Assembly: GCA_903813345.2 (NCBI GenBank)
Contig: CAIIXF020000002.1
Span: 8,207,555 to 8,271,554, forward strand
DNA length: 64,000 nucleotides
Origin: Owenia fusiformis
Taxonomy: Eukaryota; Annelida; Polychaeta; Sabellida; Oweniidae
Reading direction: 5' to 3'
Made by a program: the position numbers and the translations under genes. The notes below the pieces were generated by a model. That model saw only the letters and a list, made by a program, of their open reading frames with translations. It was not told the origin of the DNA and ran no database searches. Of the stretch, positions 13,401-28,400 are shown one piece after another; the first letter of the stretch is position 1, and each line of letters begins with the position of its first letter.

Positions 13401-16400
13401 AAACATATACACGATACAATAATAACTACGCACTCTACAAAAGAACACTCACTTTTTTCTCCAATTAAAGCTTGTATTCGCGAATGTAACGAACGGCTGT
13501 CGGCTACCGCATTAAACTACTATTTTATGGGCAACTCATTTAAATATGAATAGCACCTGCCACTATTCCATTCATATCTAAATGAATAAATCAGGTAGCC
13601 GACAGGCGTTAGTTGCATTCACGAATACAAGGTTATAAATTGAAACGCTTCTTACGTGTGAAAAAGGCGTAACGTTATCAGCATGTAAAAGTCAATATTT
13701 TTACAATAATGGAGCAGTGAAGGTTTGCGTGACCTGTGGTAAATGCTTACAGATGACGTTATCATCACAAACTGGATGTCTTGGCTGTTTTTTCACAAAT
13801 GAGTTGCATAAATCACCGGTGTTATTGACCCTGCTAAAAAGATCATGAATTAAAACGGCGGCTTCAACCTCACGCCGGCTGTAAGTCACGGTGCTCAAGT
13901 CTTAACAATGGAAATTGTTCAGGACGTGTTTTTTCAAACGATTTAGACGTGTTTTGTAAGAACATAGAATACGTCATGGAGCAAAAATGTAAGAATATTC
14001 TATATTTTACAAACTACTTGACTTCTACCTAAGATGTTCTTCTTCATACTCACGTATCTATTTTGGCGATCATTTCATCAGTATTCGCAATTATATACCA
14101 AAAATGCCAGAAATATGTACTACATTTGCATTTAGTATTATTTAATCATCAAGTTTAAACAGACTATCCATTCAACAACTTGGAATAACATTCACTACTC
14201 TAAAGATCGTGTTTATATTCTAACTATCTTTATCTTAGAATTGCCATGAATTACTGTAAATGTAAAAAGTGGAGTTAACGATTAGGAAGGGATATTTTCG
14301 GAGACGTCCAAATAGTTTCATCCCAAAAAAATTATTCGATCAATTGCTACGTATTCATGCCTAACCATCGACAACGTGCAGTGACAAGATATAGCGTCGT
14401 GCACTTTGAGTTTACGGTGTCATTATTAACTGATTTGAAGCGAAAACTATGATGTAGGTTTCATTGTGGTTTTCAAAAATTAATTTGAGGAGTACATAAA
14501 GGATTTCATGTTTGATTTCGTGTGTATTCGATTTGGAAGACATTAACCTTTATAACTACGTTAAAAGATTTTCGAGCAGTACTCGATTTTTTTCGTTGTT
14601 AATCTACCCATGCAATTGGTCGGTTGGAAAATGTGTTTTTTACACATTTTCTTTGATCATTTTCTCCCCTGTCGTCTAAGAGTGCCGAATATTTTTATGA
14701 AAATATGTTTCTCTAAACTACACAATTTAAGACAGTTGAAGGTTTTATAAATATTCATGTATTTGGCATAATTTTAAAAATCAAAAATGTACGTTGTCAT
14801 CTTCAATGTACGTTGTCCCTTTAATTGAAATGTAAACAATGCAATGGTTTAATTTCAAAACGCATTAAAGGTTTTATGGGTAACAAGTGATGTTCAACGA
14901 ACATGTTCATGTATCCCTGGTACAGATAAATAGGTAAAAGTGATTTTCTACCTCTTGTTGAATGCTTTTTTATTCTATCAAAGTGTTGATATGGTGATTA
15001 ATATTTGACCATTGGGTGTTATCTTCCAACCTCTTTGGCCATTCGGAGTCGGTGCGTTACGTTATGTTGCACTTAAGTCTTTTATGAATTTTAACAATCT
15101 TAAGGGGTTCATGGAGAGATCTATACCAGCTTATCGAAGATGACTTTCGAAATCCCGTTCATGCTATGTTTGGAAAGTGCAGAGGTTCAAAATAGTTCAA
15201 TCAAGTTAAATTAGTAATACTGGATTGTTCCGCTTCAGTTTTAAATGAATCTGATCCCCCTGCCCCTTAGTGTTATGAAAAATGTCTACATGAGGGTTAA
15301 CTGTGAATTCAGATATTTAAGTTCAATGGGACAACGTACATCGAGATGACAACGTACACTTATGATTTTTTCATTTTTAATATTTTAGCAAAAACGTGAA
15401 TATTTATAAAATCGTCAACCGACCTTTAATATGTAACTTTGGGAAACATATTCTCATAAAAATAATCGACACTTTTAGGCGACAAGGGAAAGAATGGCCA
15501 AAAGAAAATTTGAAAAAAACAACATTTTCCAACCGATCATTGTTGGTTGGTAGATTCACTACGAAAAAACTCGAGCACTGCCCGAAAATCTTTTCACGGA
15601 ATTAGAAAGGTAAATGTCTTTCAAATCGAATACACACGAAATTAAACATAAAATCCCTTAAGTATTCCTCAGACTAATTTTTAAAACCTACACCACACCA
15701 ACATCATCGTTTTTGCTTCATATCAGTTAGAATAGTGACACCGTACATCTTAAGTGTACGACGCTTTATTTTGTCACTGTACGTTGTCGATGGTTAGGCG
15801 TGTTATTTAAGCTCTTTTAAACTTAGTAAGTGATAAATGTAAACACTGCAGGGCTAACGCCGGCGTTATAATGTGCGCACTGTCAGTATGCTGTCAGTAT
15901 GTCACAGCCTTTGCTTATTAGCCACAAAGACTATAACTATGTATAGTAGGATCTTATTACCGTTCCATATTCTTGTAGGTTGTTATCATCGTTACCATAG
16001 TAAACTTTGTATGAATTCACCCACTGATTTGAACCAGATCTTCCTTGGGTAACAACTTCTTTTACTAACATAACTTGACCAAGGTCGGCCTGGATCCAAG
16101 GGTTTGAATCACCATCTGCAATAGCCCAGGCCGCAATGCGCCTTGAATTAAGTAAACATATCACGTAAAAATTTATTTTGTATTGGTCGAAGTATTAACT
16201 CTCCTGGTGTTCCACTCGATTACGTTACAAAATTTCGCAATCTTGAATGTATGATATTTCTTTTTTTCTTATTTCACGAGTTGTGGGCATATTTTATCAA
16301 GAACGTATGTCAGCATCATATCCCTAAGGAAATGTACATGTTTGCAATAGCTAAGAAGACAACAAAATCGCCGATTTAACAGAATACCATTTCCTATATG

Positions 16401-19400
16401 AATACAATAAGCCAAACGGTGTATGGTCAAGTTAGATGGTTCATATAAAAAACACTGTCAAAATTAAGAAAATATGAAAATCATTGGGCATAAAGGAGGG
16501 CGAGTTGTTTGTAGAATGAATCGGGGGATTTTTTTCATGAAATTCGCTTATGTTTTTCATCCAAAAAACGTCAATACACTTTAAAACATTTTGTTTACTT
16601 TAAGATTACACCATGTAATCCAAAAATATATTTCTCATTTTCAAATATAATCCATGGATTAACACCCAGGTATTTTTATTTTTCAATCTTCAGAGGGCTG
16701 GGAATCAATGATGCTCAACGCTTTTGAATACGATAAATGCTGTTTTTAATAGGTTTTACGTATGCCAATAATTTCTCAAATTATGTAAGCTGAATGCATT
16801 CCTTAATCCCTAGAATGCCTATCATAATAACATTCTTTTGTCTTGGTCACTTAATATGTTTTGTTGCTGTCTGATCATCAAATCAAATTGTTGTTATTTA
16901 AAGATGTCAGTCAAATCTGGTGAAACAGCACAACATTTACCTAAATAGCACGAGTACATATTATGTAACTCATCCATAATATTTCATGCATCAGGTATTA
17001 AGGCTTAGGGGATTAACTTTTACACATAAACTGAACTGACAGATGTGTATGCTTACATGTACAACTTCCAGGATTGTAAGAATTCAAAACTTGTTGATAG
17101 CCATATTTTCCTGAATGTGACATCGAGATATTATGGCATTTATGAGTGGTAAAACATGAAAAAAAGCATTTTCATTTAAAATTAGCATATGATTTGAATT
17201 GATGCCAAGAAATATATTAGTTAACTGTATCCGTTTTACATCCATTGCAGTTGGCTACATTATAAGACAAGGCATTCACATGCAAAATGTCAACACCTGC
17301 CATTTGTTACAGACACCAACTGCCAAACACCAACTGCCAAATGATAAACACCAACCACTGAACACCGTCCACAAAAAAGTTGTGGCGGTGACATAAAAAT
17401 GATCATGGAAAATTGTATTTTTTTTAAAAAGTAGGAACTTCTGAGGTTATTAGAAAATTGGAAGACAAGGAAGGATTCTGGTTTTAAGATATTAGGGTTA
17501 TAAATTGCAATGAAACTAAAACAAAACATTCTTTTTCTCAAATATCACAGTGTATATTCAAATCACAAATACGATATCATACAATTACAATAAGGGTCTA
17601 GTGCACTTTCCATTATGATATCCCCATGAACAAAATGAATCATTTTTAGGTGTAACATAAAGAATACAATGTCACATAATACTGTGGAAAATATTTGAAC
17701 GTTTGGACCCACATGGGCTGAGGTTGAGGTCATTTAGTTCAGCAAGGGTGTATTGACTTGCCATTGAATGGGCTCCATTGACTTAACATGTGGATATCAT
17801 CAATTCCAATAGAGGCCATTGGTTTCTATTGATTTTCACAAAAATACCTAAAATACACTAGTACCTGAATCGATTGCAAATTAAATAATTTCACAGTATG
17901 ACACAAATGGTATATCACATCAGATGTGCAAATATAAAGTTTGCAATCGATTCAGGTAATACTTCAAATTAAAAGATTACACATTTTTTCCATCATTTTT
18001 TTCCTACAAAATGGCTATAGAAAAATGCTTCAAAAGCAACTTTTACACTAATGAAATCCCATACAACTTTGTAAATCCAAAGATTATACTGTTATGTTTC
18101 ATTAATTAATAACATATTTGGATAATATGTTGGGATGTGTAGGATGCAAATGGATTTTGACAGACACAAAAAGACTTCTTGGTTTGGCATCTCTACCCCT
18201 GTACACTTTATGATTGAATATTGGCCCTAATAAGTGGCCCATTCATCAATACAGTGCTGAATATAGGTCAACAAGATACTAGTGTACATATAAATGTAAC
18301 AATACCTATAGCTAGGTCTGAATATTAAACTCCAGCCAAATAGAGCCAGCACAATATTTAAACCTTTGTAACCCTTGCAAAAAGATTTTCTTGCAATAAA
18401 AATGTGAAAATAGCTTAGGGTACTTGTAAGCCAATCTGATTTTAAGGTAGATATGTCTCGATATTTTCACTAATTTTCATGATTATAAATACCGATAATC
18501 AATGAAAGGGACAATATTTTCACATTTGTAATTGTATGTGTATGCATGGTCTATGGTGTATGTTACCATAATTCTTTATATCCACTTAAAATGTCAAAAA
18601 TATTGCCCAATTTATAATTATCAGATAATTTATTCATCACCAAAATTAGTAAAAATTATCAACATGCAGAACTACCTTAAAGAGTTTAATCTCTCACTCA
18701 GTCACAATCATGTCAACCAAAACTGTACTTGTATTACATAATATAGGATTATACAGCTTACCATACGTGTGCAATCCATATAGCATCCACACTGACATCT
18801 TTACAGAATCATATATAATTTTTGAATATAAACTAACTCAACCCAATAAGGCGAGTACTAAAGAATTTACTTACCCGCCATCTAAAAATCTGCTTGGAAC
18901 TACCATTGGATTCCTCCAAGTGAATATTCTAGGGATTATGGAATGCATTCAGCTTACATAATCTGAGAAATTATTGGCATACGTAAAACCTATTTAAAAC
19001 AGCATTTATCGTATTCAAAAGCGTTGAGCATCATTGATTCCCAGCCCTCTGAAGATTGAAAAATAAAAATACCTGGGTGTTAATCCATGGATTATCTTTG
19101 AAAATGAGAAATATATTTTTGGATTACATGGTGTAATCTTAAAGTAAAAAAAATGTTTTAAAGTGTATTGATGTTTTTTGGATGAAAAACATAAGCGAAA
19201 TTCATGAAAAAAATCCCCCGATTCATTCTACAAACAACTCGCCCTCCTTAATGTTCCTATTTAATTCAGAGGGGATAATATTAAACATACGCTCAAAATA
19301 AATATCAAATATCTTCATCGAGAGAGATAAAATCACGCAATGCATCCAACAAAATCTGATCAGGCACCCTTTAGTTAGTTAATATATACATTTTCAAAGT

Positions 19401-22400
19401 TACTGGACAAACTTTCGAGTGGCAATTTGTATCAAAACAAAAGAAACAAAAAAGTAAAATTGAAAAAACGAGGGGGTCAAGTTGACCACACCCTCTGCAG
19501 ACATTAGGGTTAAACTATTATGGGAACTTTACAAGCATTAACAACTTACTGCTCCAAACCTATTCTTGAACTCTTTGTTCCATAACTGACAATCATATTA
19601 TAGACACCCGATGCAGAAATTGCCGAATCCTCAACATTGTAGACATTTCCGGAAACCAGTCGTTCATTGCATTTGTCTAAATTCCAAAACGGAAATAAAA
19701 TAAGGCTATACAAGACATTTACATGGTTAAGTCTCACCACATAGTTGCAGTAACAAAACTGTTACCATTTGTTACAAACACCGAACGCCGAACACCAGTC
19801 ACAAACAATTGATATAACAATGTGTTGCCTCTTATTATTGGTACCGTAAAATTATTTTTGGCATTGAGTGGGCTATTATAATAGTAATGCATTAGGCTTG
19901 ATCCAAAAATTGATACTATTATTGTAATACAGTACCTATTGGGCTTCCAATTACATCAAATCTCATGCCGATATTACCATGGTAGGTTTGAGGATTGATT
20001 CGAACGTATTGAGCTTCTACAGATGGTTCGAGGAGTCGTTCAACCTTGGTGTCTGTATCTCTATTCCCCTTTAAAATCTTAAATTCACAAAAAATATGCC
20101 GCGGGAAGTTAATAAAATTACTGAGACATAAAGTTTATCGAAATATTTTTGAATGATTTTACTATACATTGATTCCTAAAACATGCGTTTATATTTGAAT
20201 CATACATTTTATACATACTGATATTCCATAAGTAGCTTTAGAATTATCCTTGTTGTTATCTTTATTCTTGGAACATTTAAAATCGGCTAGACATTTACAT
20301 TCACAATATTGCTTCGAAGTACTATAATAATCACTCATTTTAGAATTTCTTTGTATTTTGCTTTTTAAAAACTATCTCTACTACATTATAGTTATATTTA
20401 CAATCTGTTCGACTGACTTTCAATAGATAAAAGTTAGGCAAGGTGTCATTGCATAAATGTAAATGCATAAATGTAAATGTATTATACCGTTTCATATTCT
20501 TGCAAGTGGCTCTTACCATCGAACAGCTTGTAAGAGGTGATCCATTGGTAGAATGCACCATCAGTATATCTTATGTATATGTAAATTATATCTATTACCG
20601 TTTCATATTCTTGCAAGCTACTCTCAATGGTACCATAGAACAGCTTGTAAGATGTGACCCATTGGAAAAATGCACCATCAGTATCTCTTATGTATATGTA
20701 TATTACATGTATTACCGTTTCATATTCTTGCAAGTGGCTCTTACCATCGAACAGCTTGTAAGAGGTGATCCATTGGTAGAATGCACCATCAGTATATCTT
20801 ATGTATATGTAAATTATATCTATTACCGTTTCATATTCTTGCAAGCTACTCTCAATGGTACCATAGAACAGCTAGTAAGATGTGACCCATTGGTAGAATG
20901 CACCATCAGTATCTCTTATGTATATGTAAATTATATGTATTACCGTTCCATATTCTTGCAAGCTACTCTCAATGGTACCATAGAACAGCTTGTAAGATGT
21001 GACCCATTGGTAGAATGCACCATCAGTATCTCTTCCCTGAGTGATTATCCCCCTCACTATCATAGCCTCACCAAGGTCAACCTGGACCCACTGAGCGTCA
21101 TCGAGAACTGAAGGCACCCAGCCCCCTCGACCTATAGTTGAATCTCTTTAAAGATTCAATAGACATTCATAAATACACAATATTATATAATAATTACATA
21201 TTTCTCTTATTTCTTTCGAAAAACTACATAAAAGGTCATTATATGAAATCCTGAATTAAAGTTAACCCAAATATATTAATTGATTATGGTACGTAACTCA
21301 CAACATCATAGAAAGACTTTGAACTCACCATATCATTCAAAGACTGAACTCAAAACAGCATTGAAAGATTTCGAACTAACAACATCATCGAAAGACTTTG
21401 GACTCACAACATCATCGAAATACTTTGCACTCACAACATCATTGAAACACTTTGAACTTACTATATCACTGAAAAGCTTTGAAATCACAACATCATCGAT
21501 AGAATAAATAAAATAATGGTTGGCGTATCTTTGGACATCTTCTGTTGCGAATCAAAAAATTTTACCCATGCCATAATAAGTAGTGCAATTCTCATTGAAA
21601 AGGATGTGTCTGGATATATGCCCTTTTGGTCCCTCAGTCAAATGTATGTGAAATATGGTTTTTATTACTGTCCTAGTTATATTTGATAAGTATATTTACT
21701 TTATCACGAGTTTTGATGCATAATTAACCCCCTGCTGAGAGTCAGAATAAGTATCTTAACAAATAAAAAAGGATCATTATCATAGAAAAAAACACCAATG
21801 GCAACATGTATGACATACAAAGAAGAAATAACTTAAGATCCGTGAAGAATTAAAAAGAAAATCATATTTTGAAATATATTTAAGGATTAAATTTTTTTTC
21901 AAATTTTTGAATTTCCCGCCAGTTTAATTTGAAGGGGGAAAACAAGATGGCTGCCATTTGGTGTAAGAAATATAAGAAAAAAAGTTGCTTCACTTTTAGT
22001 TTTCACATTGAGCACAGTTTTCCGGTTTAGGTTTTTTGACTGATTCTGACTCCTCATCACCAGGGTCATGTATAGAGATTATAAAATTGAAACCAAAATG
22101 TTGTGCTCAGCCTGAATTTCACTGAAATATGTGTAACTTCACCAACACAATTGAAGTGTCAAAACTGGATGCTCAGTACCTTTGAGTGACTATAATCCCT
22201 TGATTACCCAGATAAACACCAATTCACTTATCCAGAAATACCATTCAATGTCTATACAAAGAAAGTAAGCAATGTTTTGGAGGATATGTTTCAAACTTTT
22301 TGTATAAATCATTCATTTAATATTTGCCATTGTTTTTTTTTCAATTCTGACAAAGTGATATGCACTGTCTTTGATCCCAATATTCTTCATCAATTGTGAT

Positions 22401-25400
22401 ACAAATTGATATTTTTGTAATCTCATAAGAAGGATAAGATATTGAAGTTTAATAATATGTGTGATTGAGTTGGTTTTTCAGACATTACAATTTTCAATAT
22501 TTTCTAAGTCGATACCCAGACTCGTTCCCAGACTCATCCCCAGACTCATCCTTTATCATTGCAAATTATCAACAATTGAGCCTGGCCATAGGAAAACTGG
22601 TCGTATCACAAAAATTAGAATTGTGCTACAGAGCCAGAAATGTGCCCAAGATTAAGAGGAAAATGTGCTAAACTCAAATCCGACGTTTTGGTCTATATAT
22701 GCAAGGAAAAACTGTTAAGACATAAGCCATGGCGCATTTGAAAGGTCTCTTTGTGATTTTTAAGATAAACAAAAAACGGTGATAAGATCCCTTTTCCTGT
22801 GGCCTGGCTCAATTATCATTGTAAAAAGGACATTACTTACATTTCTGGAGTATCGAGTCTGGATCTGATTGGTCCATATGCCAAATCATTGTTATAGTAA
22901 CCAGATGATGTTAAAGCCGAATCGTCAACGTGATGAGCGTCTCCAGATACCAACAGTTTCCACATGTCTAAATTGAAGGTACAATAAACAATATTGAACA
23001 TTCTGTTTTATTTGTTATTCATTTAAACATGATACTAGCACCTTTTAGAAAATAACAAATCGAGTATTTTTCATTCCATAACCATTCATTCAGTCATTTG
23101 CTACATCAATACTATTTAAGCTCTGGGACATATAAAAAAACCGGGATAAAAACATGCACGATTCGAATTCCTCTTCATTTCTTATTGAATATCAGTAATT
23201 TCTACTGACCTTAAACTTTTTATAGAATTTATCTTAATTGAAAGATTGCTAATGTAATGAGTACTATGTAACTATTCTGATAATACTTAATTTATTTAAT
23301 AGTAAATTTACTAAGTAAACTTGCAAAATCAGAATTGATAATTCCACATGTAAATAAAAAGTGAATCTTTTATTCAATTATATGAAATCAAATATATTGA
23401 AGGTGTACCAGAGTGGGAGTGGGCTTTCCACATGCTATCATCAATGGCTCTGGTCTCGCCATCTATCGTGTTATTGCAGTTCCATGTAGCAGAACATTCT
23501 ACTGTAGCTCCTGATGAAAGCTTTGCGACATCTGCACTAACACGATCCTCTACAATAGAAGAAGTGAAAAAGTTCAGGGTGGAATTAAAAGTTTGACTTG
23601 GGTAGTTACATGTATTCATACCCAAATAAACTGTACATAAGTTTGATATAAAAACTCAGTTTGCTCATTGGATAATAAAATAGCTAACCGATTTTCTTGA
23701 AATGTTATTGTTTTTTGAAATTTATGTTTTTTCACTTTCACAATGTGCATCATTTATGTAATCTATTGTTATATCCAAAGAACACGTGTGAGCTCTTATA
23801 GAATTTATTATATAAATAAAAAATATATTAAATAGCCGATTACGTGAACATGAGATAATGTTACGCGAATAATCCTGATTATGCAACCATATATTGTTGG
23901 GGTGTCGACCTTTGGCTTGCAACCGAAGATACCTCAAGAAAAGCCGGAGATTGCCGAAGATTTTCTTTGCAAACGAAGTTGGCCGAGGGTACCACGATTG
24001 TGAAGAGGACGTCTCCAATTGGTCAAAAAGAGAGGCTCGGCATTCTCCCTCAGATTGAATCGCCAAAATTCGGTTGTATGGCTTACCTTCGGTTGTATGG
24101 CTTACCTTTGAATGGACAAGATGCTGTCCCTATATTGTTGATCATTGAGAGAAGTCCAACAACAATAATATATTAAAAATGTCATTTCAGTATAGAATCC
24201 ATTCAAGTTGAATATTGGTGCGTAATTGTAGAAATGTGATATAAAAACATTGATATGTTGATCTAAAGATGGAGAGTCATCAATTAAATCATCACCCCTA
24301 TGCTTTACCGTACATATCACGTCATCTTTAAAACTAAATCCACATTAAATTAAATATTTAGAGATTAAACCAAATAGAGAATAATCCAAAAATGTGCAAA
24401 ACAGCTCAACGGAGTTATAGAAAAACACATCGACAAAATTTGCAATGTCTCGATATCTAACCAAACATATGACACAACACTGCCAAATAACACGTTTATC
24501 CCGTTGTAGAAAAGTTAATTGCATCATCATGAGCATAGAAGAAACTCATTTTGGTCATATTGAAGATTTTTAAAATAATCTTGGGTAAAATGATACAAGA
24601 ATCAATTCAAATACGAATAAATCTCAATTTCTTCTCTATTCAAAATCCACGCGAAATCTCACCTTCCATTCTGAACCCAGTGTCGTATACGATGTTCTTA
24701 TAAGTCGCGCCACACGTCTGTGTGTTTCCGTCAGCATTGCACATCATACTGCATTCTGATTGGTCAACCTGTCCGTGCTTTCCGTATGAATTTCCACACC
24801 AGCATGTAGAGGCATCTTGGTTCCCTAAATGAAAAATTAGGTCGTTCAATAAGTTCGAAGAAAAATGCTCTTATTTCAAAATCTTTTTTTAGTTTTAGAT
24901 ACTTTTTCACGTTTTTCATATAACATGCAATACCATGTGGTTATTGATTCCTTAAATATCACCAGCATCACGTATTTGATTGGTCAAAAATAATGGCTTA
25001 AATGGTAACTTGACTTTTGAGTAGGCGCGCTAGGTAGTTAAATCTGAAATTTGAATGACATACTATTAAATGACCCTCTCAATGAACATATTATGATTAA
25101 ATATGAAAATGTTGGTTGTCATACGATTAAACCATGGTTTTAAAGAATTTTAGCATAACATCAATGGAGATTTGGCCCAAATCTTTTTAAAAAGTCATGG
25201 AGAATGATTTAAATGACATAAATGTGTAAATCAAAGCTATTATTGTAGGAAACATATCACTGAATTCAAATTTGATATTAAAAAGAAAGAAAAGTAAGTC
25301 ATTGGAGGTAAAATGTGCAAATCTCTTAAAAGCTCATGAAAAAACGAGAATTAGCGAGATTTCAAAATCATTTAGAAACTCCTCTATTAACTTCAAAATC

Positions 25401-28400
25401 ATAAGATTATTATATAGGAAATATCCATGGCTGTTAACCCCAGTCTTGCCAATAAAGACGAACGACGACAGAATTAAAGCGGATGGGGCTAAACTGGTCG
25501 AAGTACTAGTTTATGGGACAAAGAGACGCTCCAATTAGATAAATAGTCCCTAATCCTAATGCAATGAAGACGGCACGCTGCAATGAGCTTCTATACCGCT
25601 TATGGTATAGTGATATAAACACGGGTGTTAAAACACGAATATACCATGAGCACAATACTTTGAGGATCCGCGTTGTTTAAACCTACCGCCGAGCACACTT
25701 ATACATTAAGACCGTTACACAGCCATGATACCGCCGAGCAAGCTCATTGCATCATCGGGTCTGCTTTACCCCCGTGATAAACATACACTCATATAGGTTC
25801 AATTGCAAGAGATAAACTTACCCGAATAGGAAAACCCCCGTGCCTTGCAACTTGTTATACAATCCCATCTACTATTTCGATTAAGACCGGCCTGTATACC
25901 AGCCAAGTCTCTATCGGCAGTATCATCAAAACATCCCAGATATGCTGGAATATATTTAAAAGGTTTAGTAAGGAGCTAATATAAAGAGGTTATTTAATGG
26001 GAGGTTTTTGATACAGGGTTTATCTGAGAGAAATACAATATATATCTACTCTAGGAAAAGTATGGACCGAGGGTTGATATATTGTTTTTACCGAGGGATA
26101 TACCCTGTATCAAAAATCGAGCATTTAATAACTGATTTATCCTATACTAATAGTAGCTTTTGAAGATTAGTAGATTATTACATGTAAGTATGCATTGAAT
26201 GTTGTGGAACCCTCATGTAATAATTACAAATGATAACTACAATCAAAACATGAATATCTTATCTAAATGTAACGGTCTTATTGTTTTTTAAAACTCTACG
26301 GCTTTTACATAGAACGAAATTCCCGGGCATTGTTGAGCGCGTGATATATATACCAAATATTCCATTCTATTGAGGAAAAAATGAAATACACCCTTATATT
26401 TTTAATCATGTGATCGGTTCTTATCCAATAAAAAAGCGAGAAACATTTCGATGATATAATTAATATATATATATCTACCGCTAACCTCAGCCGCATGTAT
26501 AGAGATTATCCTATATGAGGTTCAGGATATTGGGATTATCCCGAGGCCAATACAATATATTTGCCCGAGGGCCGCAGGTCCCGAGGAAAATATATTATAT
26601 TAAAAAGATATATTAAAATTATATTAAAATATATATATCCTGGACCGACTATAGGAAATATGATTTTGATTATCCCTTGGCCAATATAATATATCTACCC
26701 TCGGGACCTATGGCCCTCGGGTAGATATATTACATAGGCCTCGGAATAATCCTAATATCCTGAACCTCATATGGGATAATCTCTATATATTGGATAACTT
26801 ATAGATTACTACTCTAGTATTCAGAAAATCAAATCCTGCTGTATTTTAGTTTGAGGGCTACATTGTACAATTAGCAACTACCATCACATGGCAAAACAAA
26901 CTTTTTGGCAACATAACAACCAAAAATATCATACATAATTCATGAAATGAACTTTTCGGAAGCTCCAATGAACAAGCTGTTCAGGAACGCGATACACTAC
27001 AATGACAAAATAAGAATTAATAATGTATGATAGCCTTTACCCCAAAGAGCAAGTTGAATTCATTTCAAATAAACGTGTTAATTATTCATTATGTGTGTCG
27101 TGTCGCTTCGTAAAATAAAAAAAATCATTGACCTACGTTCTAAAAGTATAAGAAATATACACTATTACTGAGTTATATCCCCTTTCCACATCTAGAATAT
27201 CTATATGCTCAACTAATTGTGATATTTACGAAGTGTTTTATCAAAACTGACTATTCATTGGCCTGCGTTTTAAAAGTTTAAAAATATGGATCACTGAATC
27301 TTATCCTTTTTCCATATCCAGAATATCTATATACTCAACTAATTTTGATATTTACGAAGTGTTTTATCAAAACTGACTATTCATTGGCCTACGTTTTAAA
27401 AGTATAAAAATATGGATCACTGAATCTTATCCTTTTTCCATATCCAGAATATCTATATACTCAACTAATTGTGATATTTACGAAGTGTTTTATCAAAACT
27501 TATTCATTGGCCTACGTTTTAAAAATATAAAGACGTGTCGCAAAAAGGTCGCGCACGCATTGTTACACATTTTCGCTTTTTAACACCACAGAATGTGACG
27601 TTTTTTTGAGAAAAATGTACACATATGGAAATCCTTTCGTCCTCCACATTTGCCTCTATATCTCAAAATATTTAAGGCGAATAACTTTGATATCGTATAT
27701 GTATTAACAATGGGATAGGAGCATCATAAAACACGAATCAATTGATATTTTAGGTGAAATAAATATACGTGTTGCTGTGCTTGAAAATAGGCGAATGGCG
27801 TAAATTAGCTCTATTTTAATGAATTTTGAAAACCTTTTCGTCCTCCACTTTTCCACATACAACAGAAAACACATACTTTTGCAAACAAAATCAACTATTT
27901 ATTAATAAGCTAGAGTTTAAGAGCAAAATAATTATGTATAATTTATTAAAATTGATCTCGTATTTTTTGTTTAGTGTACACCTGAAAAGCTGAAGGTAAC
28001 AAAAAATGAGCAAAAATGGTCGCTGTCAACAGATTCTATATTTTAAACTCTATGACGTCACAATATGGGACGCTTACTAAAATTCATCCTTTGAAATAAA
28101 ACTCCCATCTACCTTTATCAAGACGAAAAATAAGTATAATAGTCATATATTGTTTGAGTTATGAGCGTTTAAAGACGAAAAATAATTCAAAATGTAACAT
28201 GTCAACAGGGAATATTTGCCAGATGTTTTGGTAAAAAACTCTTTTTTAAAAAAGAACGCGCAAGAATCGTGAACGGGGTGTAGTTGATCTAAAAACTTCA
28301 TCGAAACAGCTTTAAAATGATATATAAATTTAAATAGAATATCATCTTATAATCCGGGGAATCAAAGTTACATTCACGCGATACCCTTAAAAAACAAATG

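Noticed and set aside
20443-21111. 222-residue plus-strand open frame
   Set aside because: It is the antisense shadow of the F5/8C exon and its tandem copies. The repeat unit lengths keep it open, and it has no domain or splice context.
21020-21132. Alternative acceptor ctatag at 21132 for F5/8C exon 6
   Set aside because: It would break the phase 2 junction with exon 5; the upstream ctttaaag acceptor at 21146 restores the frame and matches the other two cassettes.
21280-21507. Open frame over the 30-bp minisatellite
   Set aside because: Stays open only because the period is a multiple of three.
25272-25538. 88-residue basic plus-strand frame in intron 2 of the WSC/F5-8C gene
   Set aside because: It starts at a non-ATG codon in AT-rich DNA and matches no family I know; a chance frame is likelier.
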